Part shown: positions 49,801 through 58,739 of the stretch, piece by piece | How the letters are laid out: every line of letters starts with the position of its first letter | Position numbering within the stretch: the first letter of the stretch is position 1 | Assembly (NCBI GenBank): GCA_001643675.2 | Contig: LSRY02000058.1 | Span: 224,501 to 288,500 of the forward strand | Direction: 5' to 3' | DNA: 64,000 nt | From: Monocercomonoides exilis | Lineage: Eukaryota; Preaxostyla; Oxymonadida; Polymastigidae | Translations under genes and position numbers: made by a program | The notes under the pieces: generated by a model | The model's database searches: none | What the model was told of the DNA's origin: nothing | Seen by the model: only the letters and a program-made list of their open reading frames with translations

Positions 49801-52589
49801 AATCAAAATCAAGATCAAATGCTGTTATTATGTTAAACGTCTTGCAGAGGTCTGAGGAAGAGTCGCAAATCATTTGTGAAGATTCTATAGATATTGAAAG
49901 CATTTCCTTCGAATTTTATGTTCCATTACATCCAGTGTATAAAACTCTATTTGATGTAATAAATGGAACACTTTTGATGAAAGCATGTTCAATAAGTGAT
50001 AAAAATAACGCAAATGAATTCTTAGTTCAAAAGGTTATAAGACTGAAAAACTGTAATTATAATATTGAAAACTCATCATTTGAAGCTTTGGCAATTGGAG
50101 CATTAATAAAAAGCGAGGATAGTGAGCTTTCTATAATCCAAGTTACAGTTCGAGAGATTAGCTGTAATGATCATTTTATAAATTCTGCAAATACAATTAT
50201 TTATGCCAAAGAATTTGATATTCTGTTTGTTGTTCTGAAATCCGGCTGTTTTCTTTATTCTAATTGCAGTGAAAATGAGCCCAGTGAAATGAATAGAGAT
50301 CATTCAGTGGAACTATCACATTCATCATTTGTAAATATTTCGTGCAACTCTTCAACAATTTCTGCAGTTGTTTGTCTTGAAAACTCTTCTTCTGATTGTA
50401 CTTTGATGAACTGCACGTTTGATGATTGTTTCTCAAAATGTTCTCTCGGAAGTGTATTCTCTTCTTATTCAACGTCAAATCTTGTTGTTCAATCTTGCTC
50501 ATTCGCAGGAAGGAGTAATGATTTTTTCAAAAATGAGGTTGAAAATGATGAAAGAGAAGAAATATGTATTTGGAATGGTTCGTTGTTATCTTTGTCAGAG
50601 TCTGTGGTATTAATCAAAGATACAACAATCTCAAACTCTTCCATTGGCGGATTATCTATAATTGGCGGAATCGTTAAAATAGATATGGGGCTATTTTCGA
50701 ACAACGCTCCTCAATTAAAGAATTATCCTTCACTTCGTCGAAACATACTTTGTTCTGGATCTGCTAAGTTGAATGTTGCTAGCCTAAAAGGAGGAGATGG
50801 AATGAAAGACAATGCTTCATTGTGGATTCTGAATGAAGGCTGTTATATGGAAGGAATTGCAGCAAATCGCTCATCATCATTTTTCATTCCTTTACTTAAG
50901 ACTGTTGAAGTGAATGAAGGTGAAAGCGAAATAAAGCTAAGGTTCAAAGGAACGTTTCTTCTTCCTTGTAATTTATCATTTATAATCAACTCAACAACTG
51001 GGAGTACAAGTTTGTTAGAAACGAGGGAGTTTGCATATAGTAATTGTGTTTCAGAAAATGAGGTTGTTTCTTCAATTCCATTGAGTTGGATAAGATCTGC
51101 TTCAAATGAAACGGAAGTGTCTGTATGTGTTCTATTTGGTAGCAAAAATGATCAATCTCCAACTGAATCAATTATTCTGAAGAATCGAACAAAGAGTATT
51201 ATTAATGATGAATTAGCACAAGGATCCTCAGGAAGCAATAAGTCTTGGTTAATGATAATGTTAATAGTTTTTGCAATGTTATTTTTTATCGTTTTAATTG
51301 TCTCTGTTCTTCTGGCAATTCGTTGGAGAAAGGCAAAGGAAAGAACCCAAGAGCTAGAGGAGATAATGAATGATACAGTGAGAAAGGATCCTAAGGTGTT
51401 AGAGATGACAACAATGGAGATGTCTCCCGAAGAGCAGTGGAGGAGAGTAGAAAGAGAGGCAGAGAAGAAGAGCGAAGAGAGGATAAAGAAGAGGGTGTAT
51501 GCGAAAAGCTTGGGACACTCGGAGTCATCTGAGCATCTTCTGTCTGAGAGTGGATCAACAGAATATATCCTTGGAAAAGACTCAGACAACATTCCCGATT
51601 GGGCATTGGAGAAAGTTGAAAAAGAAGAAGAAGAGATAAACAAGAAAACACCTTCTCCATCCGTATCATCCACTTCAGCAACTGATTCTGATTCAACTTT
51701 TGTTCGAGGGGAAGATCTGTGCCCAACCACCTCTTCGATGTCAAATCTGGTGGACGCGATGGCGTGCTCATCTCCACATGAAAAGTTAATTGTGGATCTG
51801 AGAGATTCGCTGTTCATGTTGCTTCATGGAAGGAATAAGACAAAGGAGATGCCAATTGGTACTCTTGAAGAGAGGGAGCAGACAGCTGCTCAGATCCTGT
51901 TCTGGGTGGCAAATCTGGCACTCCACTCCTTTGATGAAATGGAAAATGGATTGTCTTCTCTTTCCGCTCTGAGCCCTCATATTGTTCTCTTCTCAGAACA
52001 CATGGTGATCTGCATTGTGATGCGCTCTGACTTCTCATATGATGATGATTCAGACTCATCATCCATCTCATCATCAACTGTTGTGACATCTGCCAGTGAT
52101 GATAGTGATTCTCTTCCTTCATCAGCGTTTGAGGATGAAGATGATAATTTCAAAAAAGAGTGCTTGAGATGGAAGGCACCAGAATTGTTAATCAACAAGA
52201 AGATGGGAGCAACAAAGAAATCGGTTGTGTTTTCGATTGGAATGATGCTGTGGGAGTGTTTGACACTGCAGATCCCGTTTGGTGATTTTGAAGCGGAGCT
52301 GGCTGGACAGAAGATTGTGAATGGTGAAAGTGTTGGGCTTGAGAAAATCCGAGAATCATCTTTTTATGAAACAGCCAAATGCGCAATGTCAATAGAACCG
52401 TTTGAAAGGCCGACATTGATCACTTTGAAGCGAAAGTTTTACGAGCATTTTCCATCAGGAGCAAATATTGTGACAGTTTCTGATGTAGTGGACTTTGATA
52501 TTGATGAAGATGAAAAAGGAAGTGAACGCGAAGAGAAAACTATCAGGAGTAGATTTATTAGTGATGCAACCTTCTATGCAACAAGTTAA
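43887..52589 (+). CDS. Beta-helix (pectin-lyase-like) surface receptor with TM segment and pseudokinase-like tail
   Basis: 2,900 aa in a single exon. A signal peptide (MIVFCFLLFCCCSF) precedes a ~2,430-residue Cys/Asn/Ser-rich ectodomain of short beta-strands with CSF..N and GGG turns (GGGLSIYV, GGGIMIEL, GGGLFLRS). Five copies of a GxDxxxCGxxxxPC-type motif begin near 45487, 46518, 47574, 48499 and 49640, marking ~310-380-residue modules. A transmembrane helix (about residues 2453-2478) is followed by a basic and coiled stretch (WRKAKERTQELEE). The cytoplasmic end (about 2625-2880) resembles a kinase C-lobe: RWKAPELL and SIGMMLWECL match the APE and subdomain IX regions, but I see no glycine loop, VAIK lysine, HRD or DFG, so it is probably a pseudokinase. 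Similar architectures are common in oxymonads; the ligand is unknown. No intron is needed. Confidence 0.85.
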   Translation: MIVFCFLLFCCCSFESKESFKFSSHLDTEKMNITPSSASFMVYANNLICSNFYSEMTNIKLHSYDYHCIKSCNCAKHSYPFVTSKFLSFNSTVNLNKLFLSSEEASSIIAYDIASNVNLCFCTVALIFNGNPFLCLGGKLFLKNFSIITTNSLFVSSSLVFCEKNVFEQGLTPSISVMDSSFHSFAATDSFIPTYSFYSAEISHTEFFNVTFHRSFNFSFSNFAISSYCSFISNTMKFCDNPYGGVVISPPSAGFYCSNSSFNLCNAFYQNKSIFSSGNNSFYDDTFTFCSDDVYGGALYFSESASANILRCKFLDCSAEKHGGAVCSMDTSGFFFADESLVQNCSCSDEAAGWFLRNISEITVFRCNFSSCTSGSKAFIYPSGLESGYHVLTSCLFEKGNVSSHAGVTQIWHISSSLIFSNCMFQHCYSNYASSGIVFGDLKAEHIPVVQLQFCFFQNNSAKIFSGQDIHISTSQQWTELIDTNFSTCYSLTVGARAIRCKNRGLSYSCDEYEIHNDWLKDIPLDYQIRAQFDAGIDTHSCGNAPLCQTLKHSITRTSISTNKTIYAQDCTFLEELINVGSSSVSIKGESRSGTAIRSVSGNMSVFAISSGSLELNMLKLLHMNPLIGSASEFVELSGNGALSLIECNIGSYDPEEIISNSMFLLNGGNTQMNQVNIESIKLSSSSVINLANAKSSFFSFFNCNALHISRTRGNGTVFSGNIAESCKVELGACCFKNCICFDGCGGALSVTIASSGMFCLNGTTVTQFMLCSALNEHDQNKGRGGGLSIYVCDDGDGLNLSKLEFSKCNATKGKNMFINGYDLSLIVTTEKMKCLENEEGYDEWIGVERNSTSDSIFIPLIIFLRNFSSPAYVSIIDGSDFRLCGFLDYPCLSIQKAAINRYLRSKREICVFDSHVWNEHLTLTDFEWNIRALSEKTKAFVENCGEAMESEQILVCISTNIENYLFILPQALGTASSFISCVESNLVFHKCEVSCKSTNEQYSANFCFVRCSGGTLTLDAFCVENRITFQTNSLIYCKEGCRLSCIDCSFVGIERASGNGACIEARLNENNEESNLIVIENCSFTNCKVLGKSNCGGGIYASRNNMEKLAINGSTSFGGCYAPHSASESGKGGGIMIELTGDSSSLEIKQNVSFPKENQNIAFCGNDIFLLCDELNITVTRSAFALVLFDENQQPIVDMKGTDRDKFSGIYIDLILFLVTFSSDKVFIGSAGFDILGCGKIDFPCGTFLCGFDKVQNNASEKGLIIAQSSAVVNSYDLSDFSLNSSTENMKAILKFENLIENESSNSVITSSCKLTLDMIVISIPENFSPSFANLFSVSTMNGLLTISNCSFVAQSSNTVEFNLLFSDSGTVIIDSCIITHLNFQIAPIQLFSVTDITNCTIDHISSGGTDGGVLCILLKSNQKVKLSESTVDRCECTEKGSRGGFLFLDCSKSDENEPFLLANCFFGPSCSANVGEIFFVLAADLNASVNPLTFKVDGTSFIDDNISFCGSDSIHKNTSLFRFSVKYEDSTIWVKQSGFDIRGCGKENDPCYSFFECLRHFHSQQDQQKKIRIIDKASFGNRLDLSGIAVQASSVGQKEVTMATLDVVNGIDATTTTLMINTETLLLERLRIVTDKQFSNSEKTVLLNENGEVTVQNCMFSPEERADIQNDCSLIYMKSGKLNIEELEVLNASINIHILQIENKCDAFINGLRIESVIVRQSSLIAISYSSPANANETPSIQINGSEFANIESLCGCPCISSIDQSSTFSLIANRTIFRSSKSATSVEGGLILFPLNVESSFKMIDSSVIQCSCSLNHGKGGGLFLRSRLTDELNFKFFDDSFDGNMAQYGRNVFIECYSIDSQINGLQFKLDLNSYTQEHLFSGIDSTNHTVETDLLQFMKTYQSSTIFVSNLAEINGNDNKQCGSLAFPCKTVDYALKHILFDFESRLIVDKSSVVESCVVLSNITLKSKSRSNAVIMLNVLQRSEEESQIICEDSIDIESISFEFYVPLHPVYKTLFDVINGTLLMKACSISDKNNANEFLVQKVIRLKNCNYNIENSSFEALAIGALIKSEDSELSIIQVTVREISCNDHFINSANTIIYAKEFDILFVVLKSGCFLYSNCSENEPSEMNRDHSVELSHSSFVNISCNSSTISAVVCLENSSSDCTLMNCTFDDCFSKCSLGSVFSSYSTSNLVVQSCSFAGRSNDFFKNEVENDEREEICIWNGSLLSLSESVVLIKDTTISNSSIGGLSIIGGIVKIDMGLFSNNAPQLKNYPSLRRNILCSGSAKLNVASLKGGDGMKDNASLWILNEGCYMEGIAANRSSSFFIPLLKTVEVNEGESEIKLRFKGTFLLPCNLSFIINSTTGSTSLLETREFAYSNCVSENEVVSSIPLSWIRSASNETEVSVCVLFGSKNDQSPTESIILKNRTKSIINDELAQGSSGSNKSWLMIMLIVFAMLFFIVLIVSVLLAIRWRKAKERTQELEEIMNDTVRKDPKVLEMTTMEMSPEEQWRRVEREAEKKSEERIKKRVYAKSLGHSESSEHLLSESGSTEYILGKDSDNIPDWALEKVEKEEEEINKKTPSPSVSSTSATDSDSTFVRGEDLCPTTSSMSNLVDAMACSSPHEKLIVDLRDSLFMLLHGRNKTKEMPIGTLEEREQTAAQILFWVANLALHSFDEMENGLSSLSALSPHIVLFSEHMVICIVMRSDFSYDDDSDSSSISSSTVVTSASDDSDSLPSSAFEDEDDNFKKECLRWKAPELLINKKMGATKKSVVFSIGMMLWECLTLQIPFGDFEAELAGQKIVNGESVGLEKIRESSFYETAKCAMSIEPFERPTLITLKRKFYEHFPSGANIVTVSDVVDFDIDEDEKGSEREEKTIRSRFISDATFYATS

Positions 52590-52720
52590 ATAACAAAATA
52601 ATTTGCGTAATTTTGTGGAGAGGACTGATATTTGTGTATGTACATTGATTTTTTTTGCTTTCTTTATGAAGAATAACAAAAATGTTGAACACTTTTTTTT
52701 CTTTTTCTGTTTCCATTATG

Positions 52721-52726
52721 AATAAA
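52721..52726 (+). terminator. Candidate poly(A) signal of the beta-helix receptor gene
   Basis: AATAAA 132 nt after the TAA stop at 52587-52589. Confidence 0.45.
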
Positions 52727-53154
52727 TATTTATAACTTTGCCAACAACTTTACTCTTTTCAAACTCTTTTATAATATTCTAACTCTGAGATTCTTTGATT
52801 GTCTTTCATTTCAAAATCACCTTCCAAACTTTGGCATTTCATTTTTATGTATTTATTAGAATGTCATGGGTTTCCATGCTCAACTTATTTTTAAATGTTC
52901 AAACATCGTTGTACAATATTTATTAAACTTGGTAATATCGTCACATTGATAATTTTTGACAAATCAATGATTAATTTTGTTCGTTGTTCGAATCTTTGTA
53001 TTCATTCATTTCTTCATTTAAATTCAGGCAATTTGAAAACCCGAATATGCTTATCAAATCAACTCAAAAATTCAATGGTTTGCCTTCAAAGAATGAATAA
53101 TAATTTTCATTAATTCAAAATATTTTCAAAAAAATTTTCTTTGGAGTTCCAAAG

Positions 53155-53156
<2 letters not shown>

Positions 53157-53187
<31 letters not shown>
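53157..53187 (+). repeat. A31 homopolymer
   Basis: 31 consecutive A in the gene-free region. Length may be affected by sequencing. Confidence 0.85.
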
Positions 53188-53191
<4 letters not shown>

Positions 53192-54015
53192 TTAATTATG
53201 AATTCAACTTTCAACAAGTTATAAATCATGAATGAGGAATTCAAAAGAAAATGAAATATTCAAAAATTTATCCTGATTTTCTCTAAAAGTTTTAATTTAA
53301 AATATGGGACAAAATATTTAACTTCAGGCATTTTCATTGAAAAATTATGCACTTTTGATTAACTTTTTGAGATCAAAAAATTTGAAAAAAAATGGGTTTG
53401 TTTTTCTAAATACATTTGATGTCACAAAACAAAATGTTATTATATCTATGATGTTTGTGAACAGATATGAAAATCAAATTGTTTTTGAAATCTGGGTTAG
53501 TTTTAAAATGTGATATATGAAACAATTATTTCATGCTTTGTGTATAAAAAGCTTGAAAGTTCATATTTTCCCCCAAATGTTATGAATGGAGAAATTAAAA
53601 CAAAAATTAACATCTCAAATAATGTTTGTCTATTGATTCATTTTTTGATGAACAAACTTATTTCTCATTTCGTTATTCAAACTTCAAAGCGTGCTTTCAT
53701 AAATTCTTAAAAAAAAAATAGAAACGTTTATTTCAAAAATGGAGGAAAATACGGTCTTTCAAGACTTTTTTTGCTCCGCACATTGAAAAATTGCTTCACT
53801 CATAACTTTGTATCGCTTTCTCAGATTTCAAATCAAATTTAATTTTCATATCCCAAAACAGGTTTCATTGTAATCGAAACATGAAGAATTGTGTCATTTT
53901 ACGAATTGTAAAAAATGGATACATTTTAATTATGTTTTTTTGTTTTTTTTAAAGTCAATGGAAAGAACATAATTTTTCTATGAAAATGCCTAATTAAAAA
54001 TGTTTTGTCTCATTT

Positions 54016-54676
54016 GGGTAATTCTTTTTTGAAAAGCCCCAAAAGTTTAATTTTCAAAAAAATCGAAAATTTATTATTTTTATGAAATTTTTGTTTTCAT
54101 ACACAAAACTTCACAAACATGGAATCTATTTCTTGATAATGCTATTTCAATCATTTTCAAGGATAGTCATGAGTGGAAATAGAAATTAAAGCCAAATATA
54201 AAATTTGAGATTTATATGAAAATTAATCATTTGTGACTTTTCAAAAAGAATAACCCATATTTAAAAATATTTTCTTTTCAATAATTATCATTCAAATTAA
54301 CTAACATTTCTAATAAAATAATTATTATTGATTTCATGAGTATTTCACAAATTTCCTTAATAAATATATGAACATTGTCTTTTGTGTTTCTTTCGTTAAC
54401 CAATTATCACAATTAATGTGGGTGATTATTTTTGAAATCATATCTTTTTTCGGTGTGTTTATTATTCAAAGATTGTTAATTTTTGAAAGAAACTTTTAAA
54501 TTCAAAAGAAAAAAATCTTAATAATTGTTATTTTATACAAATGGATTTTCCGAATCAAAGATTAAAATGAATTCAATAAGCCTTTTCACTTTTCAACGTT
54601 TATATGTTTATATTCAAGATCTTTTTTTTAACCGAAAATTTTGTTTGAAAAAATATGATTTCAAAAATAATCACCC
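54016..54676. repeat. Four related inverted-repeat arms, consensus GGGTNATTNTTTTTGAAA
   Basis: Arms at 54016-54036 (+), 54237-54256 (-), 54420-54443 (+) and 54653-54676 (-). The last two are perfect 24-bp inverse complements separated by 209 bp; the first two match over about 20 bp with a single-base indel and a mismatch. Confidence 0.8.
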
Positions 54677-54797
54677 ATGTGTATAAATTTGACTTTTTCA
54701 TAACTTTATGAAAGCATGAACAATTTTTCATAAAATTTGACATTTTTGTATAAAACAAATAAACAAACTTGCAAATAACTTCGGAAAATTAATAATG

Positions 54798-54822
54798 AAA
54801 AAAAAAAAAAAAAAAAAAAAAA
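54798..54822 (+). repeat. A25 homopolymer
   Basis: 25 consecutive A about 120 bp beyond the last inverted-repeat arm. Confidence 0.85.
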
Positions 54823-55604
54823 CTTCGATACAAAAGTTAATAATTGAAGAAAGTGAAGATAAAATCTTCTTCACTTCACACGGGAATAAATGAAATAAAA
54901 AAAACACATAAACCTGAAAGGAAAAACTAGTTAATCAAAAAAGGGGGAAAAAATGATTGTGTGCCAAAATAGCATATTTTGTTTTAAAGAATGGAATTAC
55001 CGTTTAAAATATCAACAATTAATAAAAAACCTGACTTGACGAAGATAAAATTGAAATAGTTGAAATTTCAAATTTTCTATTAATTATTACCGCAAAGAAA
55101 TATCTGATTCTATCAAACGAAACAAGCCTTTTCTATGATTCTGGAAAATGCTATTTGACAATCAAGAAGAGAAATTCTAATAAAAAATGCAATATAGATC
55201 TATTTTTTTCTTGAGCCGGTTAGAGCAGAAGATTAGATAACAAAAAATCATAATTTTCGCCATTCGTCCCACAAAAATCATGCAACAGATTTTTTTTAAA
55301 AGATAATAATCATAATAATAATTTTAAGAGAATATAATTTATGTTTATGAATATTACAAAAAAAAAAGAATCCCAAAATATTGACAAAAAAATTATTTCC
55401 AAATATTTCAATGATTCACAACCTTAAAAAAATCGTTGTTCGATGAATCGCCATTGAAAAGCATGTTATCGCTTCCGGGGTTTAAGTTTTTTATGGAAAT
55501 AATTCAATTTCTCCTTTATGTTTTCAAATATATTTTATGGAACAATATAATAAATAATGAGTAAAAAAAAATGAATGATAAATTAGATACAATGAGAATA
55601 GAAA

Positions 55605-55720
55605 GGTTTTATTCGAATTAAAATGACTTATTCAAATAAACAAAGTTTATTTGGAATAAATTATTTTTATTGGAATATAAATAATTTATTGGAATAAACT
55701 CTGGCTTTTCGGAATAACTT
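55605..55720. repeat. Dispersed GGAATAAA / TTATTCGAATAA repeat cluster, left copy
   Basis: Degenerate units of the type TTATTGGAATAAACT and CGAATTA recurring every 20-30 bp. The core TTATTCGAATAA is palindromic. A like cluster is at 58313-58440. Confidence 0.65.
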
Positions 55721-56039
55721 TTTTCGAAAAAAATTTATTGTGGTTTCAAAAAAAATTCTCAAGAATCACTTTCTTTAACAACACTTAAAAATTAATTATA
55801 ATTATCCATTTATATTTAAAAACCATTTAATTGACCAGATATGTTTAAAATGAATTACTATCAAAAAATTTTTGTACTGTTTTTGTGAAATGAATGAAGA
55901 TAAATTATATTCTATAATTTACAAATAATAAAAACAATCAAAATAGACCTGCAGTCAACTATAAAATAAAATTCATCATTTCGCAATGTTTGTTAATTCT
56001 TTTTTTGTTATTTTTTCTGTTTATTTTACACATTTATGA

Positions 56040-57750
56040 TCAAACAGAAAAAAAATACATCCAATTGCAAATGGAGAAGTTATTGAATAAACAACATTTT
56101 GCTGAAATTGTTCCAGATTCCTGATAACGCATGCTATTCGCACCTTCACTTGAAACTCTATCAATTGCAGACAAGTGAGTTCCAGTTGTTTTTGAATCAT
56201 TCCATTCGCACGAAGAGAAAATATTTTCCTGATCGTCTGCTATCTGCTGTTTCCCCAACTTTTGCAGATTCCTTGCACTTTTATTACTACATTTCTTCGA
56301 GATCGATAGAACTCAATGAATAAATTGTAAGATGAAGAAAATGAAGGAAAGGAAGAAGAAGGCGTGCTCAAAAAAGAAGCTGAGCTTGGGTCAGATATGT
56401 CAAGGTACTTCTGTATGAGTGATGAAGAGTCTGTATCGAAAGACGATGGGATGAGTGGCTTCGGCGGAACGTCAACAAGAACAGAAGTTACAAACAATGG
56501 GTGTGTTGTTAGGGAGAAAAAGAAGGTGAAGCAAATGTTGAGGATATTGCGATGTTTTGAGTGTGCATCTAGACAGATGAGAATGTGCTGTCGAATAAGC
56601 ATAAAATTTGCTATGTTCACTTCTCAACCTCTGCCCCTTTTTTTCTGTTGCTTTATGTGCAAGTCTTGTATCGAAAGCGTCTATTTTCGATGTGCAAAAC
56701 TCGTCTTTCTCTTTAGTCTTCGACTTCGCCTTTGGTTCTTCCTGCTGTCTCCCTTTCCTCTGCTCTGCGCTCAATTTGCTTCTGAAATCCGCTTTCTTTG
56801 ACTCTTTAATTTGAGCTTGAACTCCTCTCTCTTCGCTTCTCGGGGTGATATAAAGCAAGTGGATGACAGTGATGTGTCTGGCAGCTTCTTCCTCTAATTC
56901 CCATTTCCCCTCGATATCTATTCGCTCAATCAGCACAGTTATCTAGCGGAAGCCGTTCAAACCTCCAAGCAGAGCAGGATGCACAGCTGTGGAAGATGAA
57001 ATAAATCATGGTGCACATTCATAGAAGCTGCATAATGCATTGATGGCGAAGAAGAAGAAGAAGAAGAAGAAGAGGAAGAGGAAGAGGGAGAGGAACAGGA
57101 CGATCTGTTCGAAGACAGAAAGATCTGCGGTATCTGAACAGAGCCAATATTCCATCTCTGGCAACTGAAAGAGAAGTGCGTGCCTTGTCTTGTGCAGCCA
57201 ATGAGCTGCACATGCAATCAGAACAAGGCCATGAAAAAAGCAGGTTAGTTGTGCTTGCCTGCTTCTTGCTTCCAACTGCTCACAGAGCAACTCCACAAAT
57301 ACTCTTGGCATAAGATTCTAGTTGCATTTTATCCAATACTCAAATGACACGTAACCAAGTTCCCACTTGCCATACTCATCCCGCGCGAATCACTCTTGTA
57401 ATTACCATCCACAACAATTTTCCGATCTTTCATCCCAGTATTCAGCTCATTCATCTTTTCTGCATGCTGATATGTCCAAATCCATGAAATAACAAAATTA
57501 CATCAGTTTCACACTTTCTGAACATCAATATTTGTTGTGTAACATTCACAGAATGAGTTATTCGACGAAAAAAGTTTGTGATCATCTCGAAAATACACGT
57601 CGTGGCCATAAGGAGTTGAATTACTGCAACAGCAATCGTGGAAGAAGATGAAATAACAATTATTATAGTCACTTGGAGCTTCTGATTGATACTGCCTGAA
57701 ATCCAATCCTCCACCTCTTGTTGATGTATTGCAAAAAATGAAAAGGACAT
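56040..57750 (-). pseudogene. Decayed relic, probably of a beta-helix receptor gene
   Basis: Base composition rises in GC here compared with both flanks and protein-like fragments appear in several minus-strand frames. The clearest (about 57730-57509) reads GGGLDFRQYQSE, then HDVYFRDDHKLFSSNNSFCE and CYTTNIDVQKV before a stop, matching the GGGL..., N(D/V)F, CYS pattern of the intact receptor at 43887. After stops and a frame change, DRKIVVDGNYKSDSRGMSM and ASGNLVTCHLSIG follow (about 57450-57340). Further fragments: Lys/Glu-rich (SKKADFRSKLSAEQRKGRQQ, ~56800), Ser-rich (SSFDTDSSSLIQKYLDISD, ~56420) and DQENIFSSCEWNDSKTTG (~56230). No single frame or clean splicing links them. Plus-strand frames here also look partly protein-like, so the orientation of the right part is uncertain. 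Confidence 0.5.
57051..57095 (+). repeat. (GAA)n/(GAGGAA)n microsatellite inside the relic
   Basis: Purine-rich triplet tract on the plus strand (TTC/TCT on the minus strand, where it reads as poly-Ser), the same sense-strand polarity as Ser runs in the intact genes. Confidence 0.75.
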
Positions 57751-58312
57751 TTCTTATTTTGATTTGTGTTGTAGGAATGAAGGAGCAATAAAACTCTCTC
57801 CATTGAAATTTGAGAAAGAATGAGAAGTATTAAAGTACTTAAACATACGGACTCTCCCCTTTGCAACATTCTGCTCCAAATTGGATTTTCTCATTTGAAA
57901 TTTTACGAAAGGAAATGCTTATTCGTAATCTGTATTATATGTTTGATTTCTACTCAATTCTGTTAATCGATTCAATAAATAATTTCTTCAAAAGCCTGCC
58001 ATTCCTTGCATAATTAACGCTTTTTGTTTCATTGAGTTATGCCCTTCAAATATTGCATATCATCTGTTCTATTCATTTTTTGATAAATATTGTCTTTAAG
58101 GTTTTGAAGAATTAATTGCCATTTCATTCGATCTCCAATCCTTTGGCACAAATTTTCTGATAATCATTTTTTAATTTTAGACCATAACTGTTTAACAAAA
58201 ACTTTCGGAATTGAACACTCACGAATAAATATTGTTCATTTTTCTTTAAATATTCTCATTTTTCAGTTCATTCGTATTGATAAAAAGGATCAAAAAAATT
58301 TTTGTTGAGGGA

Positions 58313-58440
58313 TTAATTGGAATAAACTAGGTCTTTCTGGAATAAATTTTTTTTATTCGAATAAACTGGTGTTATCTGGAATAAACTTTGGTTATTCGAA
58401 TTATTATTTTTATTTCAATAAAATTTTCTTATTCCAATAC
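58313..58440. repeat. Dispersed GGAATAAA / TTATTCGAATAA repeat cluster, right copy
   Basis: Units such as TTGGAATAAACTAGG, CTGGAATAAATT, TTATTCGAATAAACTGG and CTGGAATAAACTTTGG. Same motif as at 55605-55720, about 2.7 kb away. Confidence 0.65.
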
Positions 58441-58662
58441 CATCTATTGAATGTTTTTTATTCCTTCATAATTTTTTTTATTTGTTGTGTCAATTCAATT
58501 CAATCCATGAACAAGTGCAAAATTGATTTTTATTGTAATATATTTTGAAATAATGCAGAAATTCAGGTACCCCTATTTTCTGCATTTACCCATGAGCCAT
58601 TACATAATGACATTTACAAACTTTTGAAAAATAGAATTCTTCTTTTAATAAGAACTTATCAT

Positions 58663-58668
58663 TTTATT
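58663..58668 (-). terminator. Candidate poly(A) signal of the CH-L7 gene
   Basis: AATAAA on the minus strand 72 nt downstream of the stop at 58740-58742. Confidence 0.45.
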
Positions 58669-58739
58669 TTGATTCAACCCAAAAAAGCACTTGTGAAATG
58701 GGAAAACATGATTAACAAATTGACAATTGTAATGATCAG

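Larger units (their letters stand above)
52590..56039. other. 3.4 kb AT-rich gene-free region
   Basis: Very AT-rich with many A and T runs and no open frame with recognisable protein character. It contains an A31 and an A25 tract, a set of four related inverted-repeat arms at 54016-54676 and short GGAATAAA-type repeats at 55605-55720. No tRNA, rRNA or transposon ORF was recognised. Confidence 0.6.
57751..58739. other. AT-rich spacer left of the CH-L7 gene
   Basis: No gene recognised. Contains the right cluster of GGAATAAA-type repeats and, at 58663-58668, TTTATT (AATAAA on the minus strand), 72 nt past the CH-L7 stop. Confidence 0.55.

Noticed and set aside
55210-55270. GAGCCGGTTAGAGCA resembles part of a tRNA A box
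   Set aside because: No matching B box (GGTTCGANTCC type) at a suitable distance and no cloverleaf could be drawn.
56364-56630. Plus-strand frame with an acidic/Lys stretch (DEESVSKDDGMSGFGG) as a real gene
   Set aside because: No true ATG start (only GTG), no splice signals linking it to neighbours, and the minus strand reads equally protein-like here; kept within the relic instead.
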